A stretch of DNA of 35,284 bases from XYD1-FULL-39-28 sp964539855 (lineage in GTDB: Bacteria; Patescibacteriota; Minisyncoccia; Minisyncoccales; Staskawiczbacteraceae). Of this stretch, positions 6,622 to 15,064 are shown in pieces. The first letter of the stretch is position 1. Every line of letters begins with the position of its first letter. The notes under the pieces are model-generated. The model saw only the letters and a program-made list of their open reading frames with translations. It ran no database searches and was not told the DNA's origin. The translations under genes and the position numbers were made by a program. The stretch is from assembly GCA_964539855.1 (NCBI GenBank), contig CAZIJR010000002.1, positions 1 through 35,284 on the forward strand, read 5' to 3'.

Positions 6622-6924
6622 ATGGAAAAAGAACAACAAAAACAAATTCAGCTAAATGTAGACCCAAATGCTTATTATATAAGCATGGTTAATATGCGGT
6701 TTGATGAGGAGGGCTTTCATTTTTTACTGGCTTCCGGGAACCAAGGAAGGCAATTTATGGCCAGCCCAAAACACGCAAAAAGGATTTATTTGCTTTTAAA
6801 ACAGCAGATAGAAAATTATGAAAAGCAATTTGGTGAAATAAAAACCCAATTACCCCAAAGACCACCTGCCTCGCCAAGTCAAGGCGGGCAAAACACCCAA
6901 GAAGATAACAAAGTCGGCTTCTAA
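6622..6924 (+). CDS. DUF3467 family protein
   Basis: A 100-aa soluble protein. Residues 8-75 have the DUF3467 pattern: a beta strand with YISMVNMRFDEEGFHFLLAS, then SPKHAKRIYLLLKQQIENYEKQFG. Function is unknown. The C-terminal tail (from about 80) is rich in Pro, Gln and Ser and is encoded partly by a palindromic insertion (6867-6890). It lies between grpE and dnaK, so it is presumably made with the chaperones. Confidence 0.75.
   Translation: MEKEQQKQIQLNVDPNAYYISMVNMRFDEEGFHFLLASGNQGRQFMASPKHAKRIYLLLKQQIENYEKQFGEIKTQLPQRPPASPSQGGQNTQEDNKVGF
6867..6890 (+). repeat. Palindromic element in the coding region
   Basis: TGCCTCGCC-aagtcaa-GGCGGGCA forms a GC-rich hairpin with one bulged C inside an AT-rich gene. 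It encodes the PASPSQGGQ part of the tail, outside the conserved domain. It resembles small in-frame palindromes of the REP type. Confidence 0.5.
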
Positions 6925-6947
6925 AATAATTAAATTAAATAAAAATC

Positions 6948-8858
6948 ATGTCAAAAATATTAGGTATAGATTTAGGAACTACATTTTCAGCTATGGCTGT
7001 CGTAGAAGGTGGTGAAGCTAAAATTATTGAAAACAAAGAAGGAGCCAGAACAACTCCATCTATTGTTGCTATTACGAAAAATGGCGAAAGGGCTGTGGGT
7101 GTTTTGGCAAGACGCCAACAAATCACAAACCATCAAAATACAGTTTATGCTGTAAAAAGATTAATTGGAAGAAAGTTTTCTGATGCGGAAGTCCAAAAGG
7201 ATAAGGAATTAATGCCCTATGAAATAAAAGAAGGTTCAGATGGGGGAGTAGAAGTTAAGATGGGAGACAAGTGGTTAAAACCAGCTGAGATTTCAGCTAT
7301 GATACTGCAAAAGCTAAAAGCCGATGCGGAAGCCAAATTAGGCGAGACAATTACAGACGCAATCATAACCTGCCCGGCATATTTTGATGACTCTCAAAGA
7401 AAAGCAACTAAAATTGCAGGAGAAATTGCAGGGTTTAACGTAAAAAGAATTATAAATGAACCTACGGCGGCAGCTCTGGCTTACGGATTAACCAAAAAGA
7501 AAGACCAACAAATTGTTGTTTATGACTTTGGTGGCGGGACCTTTGATATTTCTATTTTAGATGCTGGAGCTGAAACGGTGCAAGTAAAAGCCACAGGAGG
7601 TGATACTCATTTGGGCGGAGAAGATTTTGACCAAAAAATCATGGACTGGCTGGTAAAAGAATTTAAAAAAGACAACGGCGTAGATTTATCAAAAGACAAT
7701 CTGGCTTTGCAAAGAATTAAAGAGTCAGCTGAAAAAGCAAAGATTGAATTGTCTTCAAGTTTGGAGACTGAAATTAATTTACCGTTTATTACTTCAGGAG
7801 CTGAAGGTCCAAAACATTTACTTTACAAGCTAACCCGATCTAATTTTGAAAATATGGTTCAGGAGTATATTGATAGGTCAATTGATTTGGTAAAGCAAAC
7901 CTTAAAAGAAGCAAAGCTTGAACCAAAAGACATTGAAGAGGTTGTAATGGTAGGAGGACAAACAAGAATGCCAAGAATACAAGAAGAAGTAAAAAAACTT
8001 TTTGGTAAGGAGCCAAACAAAGAAGTAAACCCAGACGAGGTTGTGGCAATTGGAGCTGCTGTACAAGGAGGAATTTTACAAGGTGACGTAAAAGACGTTT
8101 TACTCCTAGATGTTACTCCTTTGTCTTTGGGGATTGAAACATTTGGGGGAGTTAATACAATTTTAATTCCCAAAAATACAACTGTTCCGACCGCAAAAAA
8201 CCAGGTATTTTCTACAGCTGCTGATTCTCAAACATCTGTGGAAGTACATGTTTTACAGGGTGAACGCCCAATGGCTCCCGATAACAAGACGCTGGGAAGG
8301 TTTATTTTAGACGGAATTCCCCAAGCTCCGAGAGGAGTACCACAGGTTGAGGTTTCTTTTGACATTGATGCCAACGGAATTTTAAATGTTTCTGCTAAGG
8401 ATAAAGCAACCAACAAATCTCAATCTATAAGAATTGAGGGATCGGCCGGGATTTCAAAAGAAGAGATAGAAAAAATGAAAAAAGATGCAGAAATACACGC
8501 AACCGAAGATAAAAAGAAACAGGAAAGCATTGAAACTAAAAATACTGCCGATACTTTGATTTATGCTTCAGAAAAAACCATAAAAGAAGCGAGTGATAAA
8601 ATAAAGCCCGAAGATAAAAAAGAGATAGAAGATAAAATTAATGCCTTGAAAGAAGCTCAAAAAGGTGATAATATGGAAGAAATTAAAGTAAAGACAAAGG
8701 AGTTGTCTGACACAGCCCAGAGAGTCGGAACAGAATTGTACAAGCAACAGCAAGCACAACAGCCACAGCAAGGGGAGCAAAAAGATAAAAAAGAAAATGA
8801 CAAAAAAGACGAAAATAATAAAAACGCAGAAGAAGGGAATTATAAAGAAAAACAATAA
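6948..8858 (+). CDS. dnaK: Chaperone DnaK (Hsp70)
   Basis: ATP-driven folding chaperone of 636 aa, full length. The actin-like ATPase domain begins GIDLGTTFSAMAVVEG and contains the phosphate and adenosine loops (VYDFGGGTFDISILD; VVMVGGQTRMPRIQEEVKKLFG). The linker and substrate-binding domain start at VLLLDVTPLSLGIETFGGV (about residue 383). A helical lid and a Gln/Lys/Glu-rich tail follow. It works with GrpE, encoded upstream, and DnaJ, whose ATG shares one base with this stop codon. Confidence 0.98.
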   Translation: MSKILGIDLGTTFSAMAVVEGGEAKIIENKEGARTTPSIVAITKNGERAVGVLARRQQITNHQNTVYAVKRLIGRKFSDAEVQKDKELMPYEIKEGSDGGVEVKMGDKWLKPAEISAMILQKLKADAEAKLGETITDAIITCPAYFDDSQRKATKIAGEIAGFNVKRIINEPTAAALAYGLTKKKDQQIVVYDFGGGTFDISILDAGAETVQVKATGGDTHLGGEDFDQKIMDWLVKEFKKDNGVDLSKDNLALQRIKESAEKAKIELSSSLETEINLPFITSGAEGPKHLLYKLTRSNFENMVQEYIDRSIDLVKQTLKEAKLEPKDIEEVVMVGGQTRMPRIQEEVKKLFGKEPNKEVNPDEVVAIGAAVQGGILQGDVKDVLLLDVTPLSLGIETFGGVNTILIPKNTTVPTAKNQVFSTAADSQTSVEVHVLQGERPMAPDNKTLGRFILDGIPQAPRGVPQVEVSFDIDANGILNVSAKDKATNKSQSIRIEGSAGISKEEIEKMKKDAEIHATEDKKKQESIETKNTADTLIYASEKTIKEASDKIKPEDKKEIEDKINALKEAQKGDNMEEIKVKTKELSDTAQRVGTELYKQQQAQQPQQGEQKDKKENDKKDENNKNAEEGNYKEKQ

Positions 8859-9943
8859 TGGACTACTATGAAGTTCTTGGTGTGGCAAAAACAGCCTCCG
8901 AAGACGAAATAAAAAAAGCATTTCACAAATTGGCTCACAAATACCACCCAGATAAAGGCGGAGATGAAAAAAAATTTAAAGAGATAAACGAAGCTTATCA
9001 AGTCCTTTCAGATAAAACAAAACGCGACCAGTATGACCAATTTGGCCGAGTTTTTGCCGGCCAAGGTGGACCATCCGCTGGATGGGACCAAAGCTGGTCG
9101 TGGGGGCAAAGGCCTCAAGGCGAGGATGTTGAATTTGATTTTAGCGATTTAGGGGATGTTTTTGAAGAATTTTTTGGTGGAGGAGGTCGTAGGACATCAA
9201 AAAAAGATAAAAAAAGGGGGAAAGATATACAAGTAGATATTGAAATAGACTTAGAAAGAACTTTAAAAGAATCTGTTGAAAAAATTAATTTGTCAAAGCA
9301 GGTTGTTTGTCAAAGATGTCAGGGGATAGGAGCAGAACCTGGAACAAAAGTAAAAGAATGCTTTTCGTGCCGAGGTGCAGGGCAAGTACAACAAGTTAAA
9401 AAAACAATTTTTGGGTCGTATACAACCATAGCAACATGCCCTGAATGTAAGGGCGAGGGCACAATACCAGAAAAGCCATGTAATGTCTGTAAAGGTGAAG
9501 GAAGAATAAAAGGCGAGGAAACTATTGAAATAAAAATTCCTGCTGGTATAGACGCCAATCAAGTAATAAGGGTTGAAGAAAAAGGCGAAGCAGGCAGAAA
9601 AGGAGGAAAAATTGGAAATCTTTTTGTAAGAATATTTATAAAAAAGCATCCTGTGTTTGAAAGAAGGGGAGATGATTTATTTTCCGAATCTGAAATAAAC
9701 TTTTCACAAGCTGTTTTAGGAGATGAGGTGGAGATAAAAACACTGGAAGGGACAAACATTTTATTACAGATTCCTGTTGGCACAAAATCGGAAAAAGTTT
9801 TACGAATTTCAGGAAAGGGGATTCCTCATTTTGGAGGATATGGAAAGGGGAGTTTGTATGTTACACTAAAAATAAAAACACCAAAAAAATTATCACGAGA
9901 ACAGAAAAAACTTTTGGAGGAACTTAGGAAGCAAGGTTTATAG
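8858..9943 (+). CDS. dnaJ: Chaperone DnaJ (Hsp40)
   Basis: Co-chaperone that delivers substrates to DnaK and stimulates its ATPase. A 361-aa type I DnaJ: J-domain (1-65) with the essential HPD in KYHPDKGG, a Gly/Phe-rich linker (about 66-115), and a zinc-binding domain with four CxxCxG-type motifs (CQRCQGIG, CFSCRGAG, CPECKGEG, CNVCKGEG). The C-terminal substrate-binding beta-domains follow. Its ATG overlaps the dnaK stop (TAATG), so translation is coupled. A GC hairpin with a TTCG loop follows (9946-9961), but it lacks a T-run; tRNA-Lys comes next and may be on the same transcript. Confidence 0.98.
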   Translation: MDYYEVLGVAKTASEDEIKKAFHKLAHKYHPDKGGDEKKFKEINEAYQVLSDKTKRDQYDQFGRVFAGQGGPSAGWDQSWSWGQRPQGEDVEFDFSDLGDVFEEFFGGGGRRTSKKDKKRGKDIQVDIEIDLERTLKESVEKINLSKQVVCQRCQGIGAEPGTKVKECFSCRGAGQVQQVKKTIFGSYTTIATCPECKGEGTIPEKPCNVCKGEGRIKGEETIEIKIPAGIDANQVIRVEEKGEAGRKGGKIGNLFVRIFIKKHPVFERRGDDLFSESEINFSQAVLGDEVEIKTLEGTNILLQIPVGTKSEKVLRISGKGIPHFGGYGKGSLYVTLKIKTPKKLSREQKKLLEELRKQGL

Positions 9944-9966
9944 AACCCGCCTTCGGGTGGGATTAT

Positions 9967-10037
9967 GCCCCCATAGCTCAATGGTAGAGCAGTTGCCTTT
10001 TAAGCAATTGACCTGGATTCGATTCCCAGTGGGGGCA
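9967..10037 (+). tRNA. tRNA-Lys (TTT)
   Basis: Complete cloverleaf of 71 nt: acceptor GCCCCCA/TGGGGGC, D-arm GCTC/GAGC, anticodon stem GTTGC/GCAAT with loop CTTTTAA (anticodon TTT), T-loop TTCGATT. CCA is not encoded. Unusual: the last T-stem pair reads A53-C61 in place of the near-universal G53-C61. No separate promoter is visible. Confidence 0.95.
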
Positions 10038-10043
10038 CAACAA

Positions 10044-10074
10044 AAAAAACACTATCTTTATGACGGTGTTTTTT
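10044..10074 (+). terminator. Terminator after tRNA-Lys
   Basis: A 9-bp stem AAAAAACAC / GTGTTTTTT with a 13-base loop and T-rich tail. Confidence 0.7.
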
Positions 10075-10080
10075 ATTTTA

Positions 10081-10089
10081 TGATATAAT
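10081..10089 (+). promoter_or_regulatory. Extended -10 promoter of the histidine kinase gene
   Basis: TGATATAAT, 13 bp before the ATG. The predicted leader is about 7 nt, with no Shine-Dalgarno sequence. Confidence 0.7.
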
Positions 10090-10102
10090 AAAATAAGATT
10101 CT

Positions 10103-11707
10103 ATGACTACTACTTTTTTTGCAATGTCAGGATTGGTAAACTGTATAGTGGCACTTGGGTCAGGACTAGTTGTTTTGGTTTATAACTGGAAGGGCAAAAT
10201 AAACCGCATTTACTTTTTACTTAGCATGAGCATGGCCTTCTGGTCCTTTAACTACTGGATGTGGCTCAGTGCGACCAATGCCGAATCTGCCTTGTTTTGG
10301 GCCTGGCTGATGGCCCTTGGAACACTTACCATCCCAGTTACGTATTTTCACGTTCTAGTAGAAATACTCGGAATAAATAAAAAATTCCTAATAAAGTCAG
10401 CCTATATTATCACTGCTATTGTTGCAATTTTTTCTCCGTTTGACTTTTTCATCAAGGGTGTAAGCCCAAAATTATTCTTCAATTTTTGGCCCATGCCAGG
10501 CCCTCTTTACAGTTTTGTCGTGGTCTGCATTTACGGTCCAATAGTCTTATATAGCTTTTTTTTAATTATAAAGAATTACAGAAATTCCGCTGACGTAAAG
10601 CAAACACAACTATTTTTCCTTTTAATGGGTTCTATTCTCGGCTGGACAGGAGGGCTAACCAATTTTCTCTTGTGGTACAACATCCCTATACCGCCTTACG
10701 GAAATTTTTTTGTCGCTGTATACACTCTTTTTATAGGATATGCAATATTAAAAAACCGTCTTTTTCAAACAAAGGTTATCGCAGCTGAAATTTTTACCTT
10801 TAGCATTTGGGTTTTTTTAGTTTTTAAAACTAGTCTTTCGGCCGACTACGCTGAATTTGTCGTAAACGCTTTAGCATTGGGTGGAACCATTGTTGTAGGA
10901 TTTTTACTTATACACAGCGTTATGGCAGAAATAAAATATCGTGAAAAAATTACAAAAGCCTACGAGGTTGAAAAAAGGGCGCGAAGAGACATTGCAAAAT
11001 TAGATAAAACAAAAAGCCAATTTATAATGATAACCCAGCATAACTTACGTGCACCACTTGGCACAATGCGCTTATATGTATCTTCTATACTGGAAGGGGT
11101 TTACGGTCAAGTGCCCAACACCCTTCTAAAACCAATAGAAGCAATAAAAATATCCACAATAAAATTAATTAGTATTGCCGATGAATTCTTGGCGATATCA
11201 CAGCTTCAAACAGGAAAAGAAATTGCACTTCTAAAATCTGAGGTCGAAATAACTCCGGTTATAGAAGAGATAATCGAGGAAGGAAGATTTGAGATCAATG
11301 AACGAGGGCTTAAGATAAAGTTTACATCAGACAGCGAATGTAACAAGATTAAAATAACGGCCGACCGGCGGTTATTAAAATCGGCCCTACGCAATTTTGT
11401 TGACAACGCCATAAAATATACAAAAAAAGGAGACATAAACATTAATCTAAAAAAAGAAGGTGAAAAAATAAAAATAATTGTAAAAGACAAAGGCATCGGT
11501 ATAACAAAAAAAGAACTTAAAAATTTATTTACCAGGCTTTTTGAACGCGGGGAACGAGCGAAAAAAATGGATGCAGGTGGTAAGGGCATAGGCCTCTATC
11601 TTTCTAAACAGATTATAGAAATTCACAAGGGACGTGTTTCTGCGGTTTCTGACGGTGAAAATCTTGGTTCAACTTTTACTATTGAGCTACCTATTTCTAA
11701 CAAATAA
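10103..11707 (+). CDS. Membrane sensor histidine kinase (7TM N-terminus)
   Basis: A 534-aa kinase. The N-terminal half (about residues 1-275) has eight or so hydrophobic segments and resembles the 7TM histidine-kinase sensor region. A helical linker follows. The dimerisation/phosphoacceptor domain is about 300-370, with the phospho-His at residue 313 in TQHNLRAPLG (usual form SHELRTPL). The ATPase domain is about 385-532, with the N-box RNFVDNAIKYT, the G1 box VKDKGIGI, an F-box region and the G2 box GGKGIGLYLSKQIIEIHKG. No response regulator is encoded nearby, so it is an orphan here. Its stop overlaps, tail to tail, the end of the recombinase reading frame. Confidence 0.93.
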   Translation: MTTTFFAMSGLVNCIVALGSGLVVLVYNWKGKINRIYFLLSMSMAFWSFNYWMWLSATNAESALFWAWLMALGTLTIPVTYFHVLVEILGINKKFLIKSAYIITAIVAIFSPFDFFIKGVSPKLFFNFWPMPGPLYSFVVVCIYGPIVLYSFFLIIKNYRNSADVKQTQLFFLLMGSILGWTGGLTNFLLWYNIPIPPYGNFFVAVYTLFIGYAILKNRLFQTKVIAAEIFTFSIWVFLVFKTSLSADYAEFVVNALALGGTIVVGFLLIHSVMAEIKYREKITKAYEVEKRARRDIAKLDKTKSQFIMITQHNLRAPLGTMRLYVSSILEGVYGQVPNTLLKPIEAIKISTIKLISIADEFLAISQLQTGKEIALLKSEVEITPVIEEIIEEGRFEINERGLKIKFTSDSECNKIKITADRRLLKSALRNFVDNAIKYTKKGDININLKKEGEKIKIIVKDKGIGITKKELKNLFTRLFERGERAKKMDAGGKGIGLYLSKQIIEIHKGRVSAVSDGENLGSTFTIELPISNK

Positions 11708-13430
11708 AGCTGATCATCCAAACCGGCTTTTTTCTTGAATTTAAATTAAAAAGGATATAATATACAAAATAACTTGAGGGCCCATAGTAAATTGGCATTA
11801 CGCCTCCATGGCATGGAGGAAGGCCGGGTTCGATTCCCGGTGGGTCCACATCAGGAGAGTTTTCATCCAAAAACTCCTCAAATAACCTCATTTTAGTCGT
11901 AATTTTGTCGGTTCGATAACCTTCAAGTTGATTGTAGGGTAATTTTTGTTCAAAGATGAAGTAGAAAAGTCGATGCTGTTCCTCCAATTTTAATTGTTTC
12001 CATACAAAATATGGGTCTCTTAATAATCCGGTGGCTTTATTTAAGGCGGTTCGATAGGGAATTGACCAGTCAATTTTCTCCGTAGATTGTTCTTCTATTA
12101 TTTCAATTTCTTTAGCAGCTTCTTCAATCTGATTTTCATATGCTGATTTTAGAGTTTCAGCTTTTGCTCTCAGCATAACTTCTGTGAGCTGTTTTATCTT
12201 CTCAGTTAGTTTGCCTTTTTGCTGATATTTTAATGATTCACTTTTCTGCAATCTGTTTATTTCCTCATTCCAAATTCTGTCGAATACAGCTTTAATTAGC
12301 TTTTCAACGCTTAGTTTCAATCTGTTCTTTTTAATGATTTGAATGAATTTACTTTCAATCTCTTCTTTACTTACAGATTTTCCGTGATAAGAACATAATT
12401 TATTTTGGCAGAAATAGTATCCATATTTTTTATTCCTTCCCTTAGACCACGCCGCAGTGTAATGTCCTCCGCAGTGGTCACAGGTCAAAAGTCCTCTTAC
12501 GGGAAAATCTGGTGAAATATCTAACCGAATTCTTTTATTAAAATCTTCCTTGTTCAATCTTTTTCTGTTTAATTCGAATGTGTCCACAGAAATAATACCT
12601 TGATGTTTGCCCTCTCGCCTTTCAACATTCCATTTTGGATATTCAATTAGTCCTGCATAAAAGCAATCCTTAACTATATTTGTAAATTTATCAATATATT
12701 TTTCTGGGCTTTGTTTTACCCAAAATTTCTTTTCAACCAAAAATTTGCAAGCGTCTATTTTCCTTACAAAAATTCCCTTTGAAAAACCTTCGAGTGCTTC
12801 CTTAAGTGTTTGAGCTTCTGCATCGTTTGGGACGGCTAATTTGCCGTGTAGAGGGTCTTTAATCATCTTATAGCCCCTTTTTACGCCTCCTACACACCAG
12901 TATCCAGCTTCAAGCCGTGCTTTCATTTTCTGAACCACTTGTCGTTGGTTTTGATGGCGTTCCAATTCAGCTTGACCAGCCATTACTATTTCAGCAAACT
13001 TTCCTTCGGGGCTTTCGTCAAAGTTATAGTTAAGACATTTTATGAGAACATCACGCACCCTAAAAGCAGTTCTAAGTTTAAGGTGAAATTCAACATCCCT
13101 GGCAAACCTTTTTAGGTCATCAAATTCAACTAAAAACTTTTTATGTGGATTTGCGTCTATGTAAGCCAGTAAATTACGCATTGCTGGGCGTTTCATAAAA
13201 TCTCCTCCACCCGTATAACTGTCAAAAAATGACTTTTCATAATGAACCCCAATTGAGCGTAAATCATCTTTACATCGTCCTTCTTGGCTTTGAAGTCCAG
13301 AACCCTCTATCTCCTGTCTTTTACTTGATACTCTTGCATAAACAAGACCCCTTCTTCCATCATAAGGATTTGCAGATACTATTTTTCCAAACGAACCTAT
13401 TCTATTAAGTTGTTTCTTTTCGCTGTCCAT
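11697..13430 (-). CDS. Large serine recombinase (integrase)
   Basis: Site-specific recombinase of about 577 aa that integrates and excises the element. The N-terminal resolvase domain starts at GLVYARVSSKRQEIEGSGLQ; the catalytic Ser is in ARVSS. A recombinase domain follows (VKRGYKMIKDPLHGKLAV...). A zinc ribbon comes next (LTCDHCGG...YYFCQNKLC) and then a coiled coil rich in Lys and Glu. The last 50 or so residues are translated from the antisense of tRNA-Ala and beyond (VDPPGIEPG...), so the native C-terminus was probably changed by integration. I chose ATG 13430, which overlaps the previous gene by 26 bp; a GTG at 13457 with AGG upstream is an alternative. Third gene of its operon. Confidence 0.9.
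   Translation of the reverse strand: MDSEKKQLNRIGSFGKIVSANPYDGRRGLVYARVSSKRQEIEGSGLQSQEGRCKDDLRSIGVHYEKSFFDSYTGGGDFMKRPAMRNLLAYIDANPHKKFLVEFDDLKRFARDVEFHLKLRTAFRVRDVLIKCLNYNFDESPEGKFAEIVMAGQAELERHQNQRQVVQKMKARLEAGYWCVGGVKRGYKMIKDPLHGKLAVPNDAEAQTLKEALEGFSKGIFVRKIDACKFLVEKKFWVKQSPEKYIDKFTNIVKDCFYAGLIEYPKWNVERREGKHQGIISVDTFELNRKRLNKEDFNKRIRLDISPDFPVRGLLTCDHCGGHYTAAWSKGRNKKYGYYFCQNKLCSYHGKSVSKEEIESKFIQIIKKNRLKLSVEKLIKAVFDRIWNEEINRLQKSESLKYQQKGKLTEKIKQLTEVMLRAKAETLKSAYENQIEEAAKEIEIIEEQSTEKIDWSIPYRTALNKATGLLRDPYFVWKQLKLEEQHRLFYFIFEQKLPYNQLEGYRTDKITTKMRLFEEFLDENSPDVDPPGIEPGLPPCHGGVMPIYYGPSSYFVYYILFNLNSRKKPVWMISFIC
11735..11761 (+). promoter_or_regulatory. Promoter of tRNA-Ala
   Basis: TTGAAT (11735-11740), a 15-bp spacer and TATAAT (11756-11761), 16 bp before the tRNA. 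Confidence 0.55.
11778..11848 (+). tRNA. tRNA-Ala (GGC)
   Basis: Cloverleaf of 71 nt: acceptor GGGCCCA/TGGGTCC with the alanine identity pair G3-U70, D-arm GTAA/TTAC, anticodon stem CCTCC/GGAGG with loop ATGGCAT (anticodon GGC), T-arm CCGGG/CCCGG. The A32-U38 pair is typical of tRNA-Ala(GGC). CCA is not encoded. The 3' end is the integration site of the following element. Confidence 0.96.
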
Positions 13431-13860
13431 AGTTTTTGATTTGAAAATATACACCAAGCGACCTGTAAATTCTATTTTCTGCCGCAGTTTGGTATCTTGA
13501 AAAAAGTGTTAATTTGTCGATTGGTAAAGATATGAGTTCGGGTGAGTATGCGTTTTTGTCAGTAAATATCTTAAGTGGTATATCATCTGGATGTATCGCT
13601 TCCTTAATTGCTTCTGCTTCAGCTTTTGTTATCCTTTGTAGTTTAATAGCATTTGAGGCAAGTATCTCGATAATAAGCTCTTGTATGCGTCCTGAAGGCA
13701 TCAGGTCATCGATTAGCTCATTGTATAGCTGTTCTGCATCTGTTTTCTCGTATTCTGTAAGGGTTTCTCTCAAGATGGAATGTTTTGTTGCATTAAAGCG
13801 GGAAATCGCCTTACCTTCAGGCGTTCTCACTCCGCCTTTGTCCTTGAGTTCTTCTGGCAT
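13405..13860 (-). CDS. Unknown protein with TPEGKAISRFNATKH motif
   Basis: A 151-aa soluble protein. The N-terminus carries GGVRTPEGKAISRFNATKHSI, a motif seen in a widespread uncharacterised family (xGPxTPEGKxxSxxNAxKHG) that often accompanies mobile elements. The rest is helical (QLYNELIDDLMPSGRIQELIIEILASNAIKLQRITKAEAEAIKEA). Function is unknown. It overlaps the small gene upstream by 44 bp and the recombinase downstream, so all three are coupled. ATG 13860 was preferred over a TTG at 13881. Confidence 0.75.
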   Translation of the reverse strand: MPEELKDKGGVRTPEGKAISRFNATKHSILRETLTEYEKTDAEQLYNELIDDLMPSGRIQELIIEILASNAIKLQRITKAEAEAIKEAIHPDDIPLKIFTDKNAYSPELISLPIDKLTLFSRYQTAAENRIYRSLGVYFQIKNYGQRKETT

Positions 13861-13996
13861 AGTTTTCCAATTCAAAGCCAACTATGTTGCGAGAAAGTGC
13901 TTCAATGTATTGTAAACGCTTTACGATTTGTTCATCGGGGCTTTCATAATCATTGAGCATCTTTCGATACTCTTCGATAGTAATAACCGTAACCAT
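13817..13996 (-). CDS. Small unknown protein, first gene of the recombinase operon
   Basis: A 59-aa reading frame (MVTVITIEEYRKML..., then SPDEQIVKRLQYIEALSRNIVGFEL). It is acidic and helical with no membrane segment. It overlaps the start of the TPEGK gene, as expected for a coupled operon. I think it is real because of the overlap and because a short helical protein with an EEYRKML...SPDEQI pattern fits the class that heads such recombinase operons, but there is no functional clue. Confidence 0.6.
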   Translation of the reverse strand: MVTVITIEEYRKMLNDYESPDEQIVKRLQYIEALSRNIVGFELENYARRTQGQRRSENA

Positions 13997-14080
13997 AATT
14001 GAATTTTGTGGTTATACGGTCTCAGTTTTTCCTGATAACTCATATGGGTTTGTAAGTGCCTCGGGTTATCCGATAGCAAG

Positions 14081-14911
14081 TTATTTTTTTAGTTTTCGTT
14101 TTCGGGTTATTTTAGTTGTTTGGGGCATACCATTTTCCCATTGCAGCTCTGTTTTTCCGAACCCGCTGTCTTTTTTGAAGTCGTCTCTTAATACTTGGAA
14201 AGATAGTGGATTCTCTTTTGTATGCTTTTTAATAAATGTGGTTTCAAGGTGAGTTATTCTCCCAGCTTCGTCTGTCTTTGCCTTAATCTCATCGCCACCT
14301 TTAACTCTGATTTCTGAAAGAAGTTCGATTTCATCATCGGAAATATCAAGAAGTGATTTAGCTGTTTTCACCGTTAAACCCATTTCCTGTAAAATAGATT
14401 TTATTGAGATAAGCAATTTATCTTTATTGCCATAAAACATCTTAGCGAGTTCAATCTCAGCCATACTACCCACATCTGCCTCTCCGTTAGCTAACACGAG
14501 TATATACGGGTCTACCTCGCTTACCCACGCTTTTATTACAAAATACTCGAAATCCATATAGCTTTGGAACTTTTCATTCCAGGTCATTACGGCTTTCTTG
14601 ACAGAAGCAATCTTATCTAAAGATAATCCAAATACCCTCATTCTTTTTACAGCTTCGAGCCATACTCTTTCAACCAATGTAAATTTCCGCCAAATATCTT
14701 TTCCTCCTTTTACTCCGTCTGGCAGTATTCCCATTGCGTCCCAATGGCTCATAACTCTATATGCAACATCTGTCTCTCCCACAGTATATTTTCTTTCTCT
14801 TATTATTTTTTTAACATCTTCAAATCCATCGTTAGTATGATAATATGCGAAATCATAATCAGTTGGTGAGGTTCTAACAATAAGGGGTCTTTTTTTTGGT
14901 TCTTTGTCCAT
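14081..14911 (-). CDS. MerR-like transcriptional regulator of the element
   Basis: A 276-aa protein. Residues about 35-115 form a MerR-type winged helix: YTVGETDVAYRVMSHWDAMGILPDG, then WRKFTLVERVWLEAVKRMRVFGLSLDKI. The C-terminal part (about 120-270) is unknown and would hold the effector or oligomerisation function. The tail is very basic (KITRKRKLKK). The gene diverges from the methylase gene, so the 153-bp region between them may be its operator. The -10 element ends 6 bp before the ATG, so the mRNA is predicted leaderless. It could control the restriction-modification genes or the integrase; this is inference. Confidence 0.75.
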   Translation of the reverse strand: MDKEPKKRPLIVRTSPTDYDFAYYHTNDGFEDVKKIIRERKYTVGETDVAYRVMSHWDAMGILPDGVKGGKDIWRKFTLVERVWLEAVKRMRVFGLSLDKIASVKKAVMTWNEKFQSYMDFEYFVIKAWVSEVDPYILVLANGEADVGSMAEIELAKMFYGNKDKLLISIKSILQEMGLTVKTAKSLLDISDDEIELLSEIRVKGGDEIKAKTDEAGRITHLETTFIKKHTKENPLSFQVLRDDFKKDSGFGKTELQWENGMPQTTKITRKRKLKK

Positions 14912-14917
14912 TTAGTA

Positions 14918-14945
14918 ATTATACATCAATGTAAGGTTTGTGCAA
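14918..14945 (-). promoter_or_regulatory. Promoter of the MerR-like gene
   Basis: On the minus strand TTGCAC (14940-14945), a 16-bp spacer and TATAAT (14918-14923). Transcription would start at or within a base of the ATG. Confidence 0.7.
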
Positions 14946-15000
14946 TAGGGTCATCTGTGGATAACTTTTAGCGAATAAAAAATGTTGTTTGTTCATAAGG

Positions 15001-15029
15001 TTGCTAATAATTACCAAAAATTATATTAT
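15001..15029 (+). promoter_or_regulatory. Promoter of the restriction-modification operon
   Basis: TTGCTA (15001-15006), a 17-bp spacer and TATTAT (15024-15029). The leader carries AGGAAA 7 bases before the methylase ATG. Confidence 0.55.
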
Positions 15030-15064
15030 AGAGTAATCTAAACTCGCTAATAATAGGAAAAAAT

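Noticed and set aside
14956..14964. DnaA-box-like TGTGGATAA, also at 18453-18461 and TTATCCACA at 25826-25834
   Set aside because: Single, widely spaced copies with no cluster, no AT-rich unwinding element and no dnaA or dnaN nearby; not an origin.
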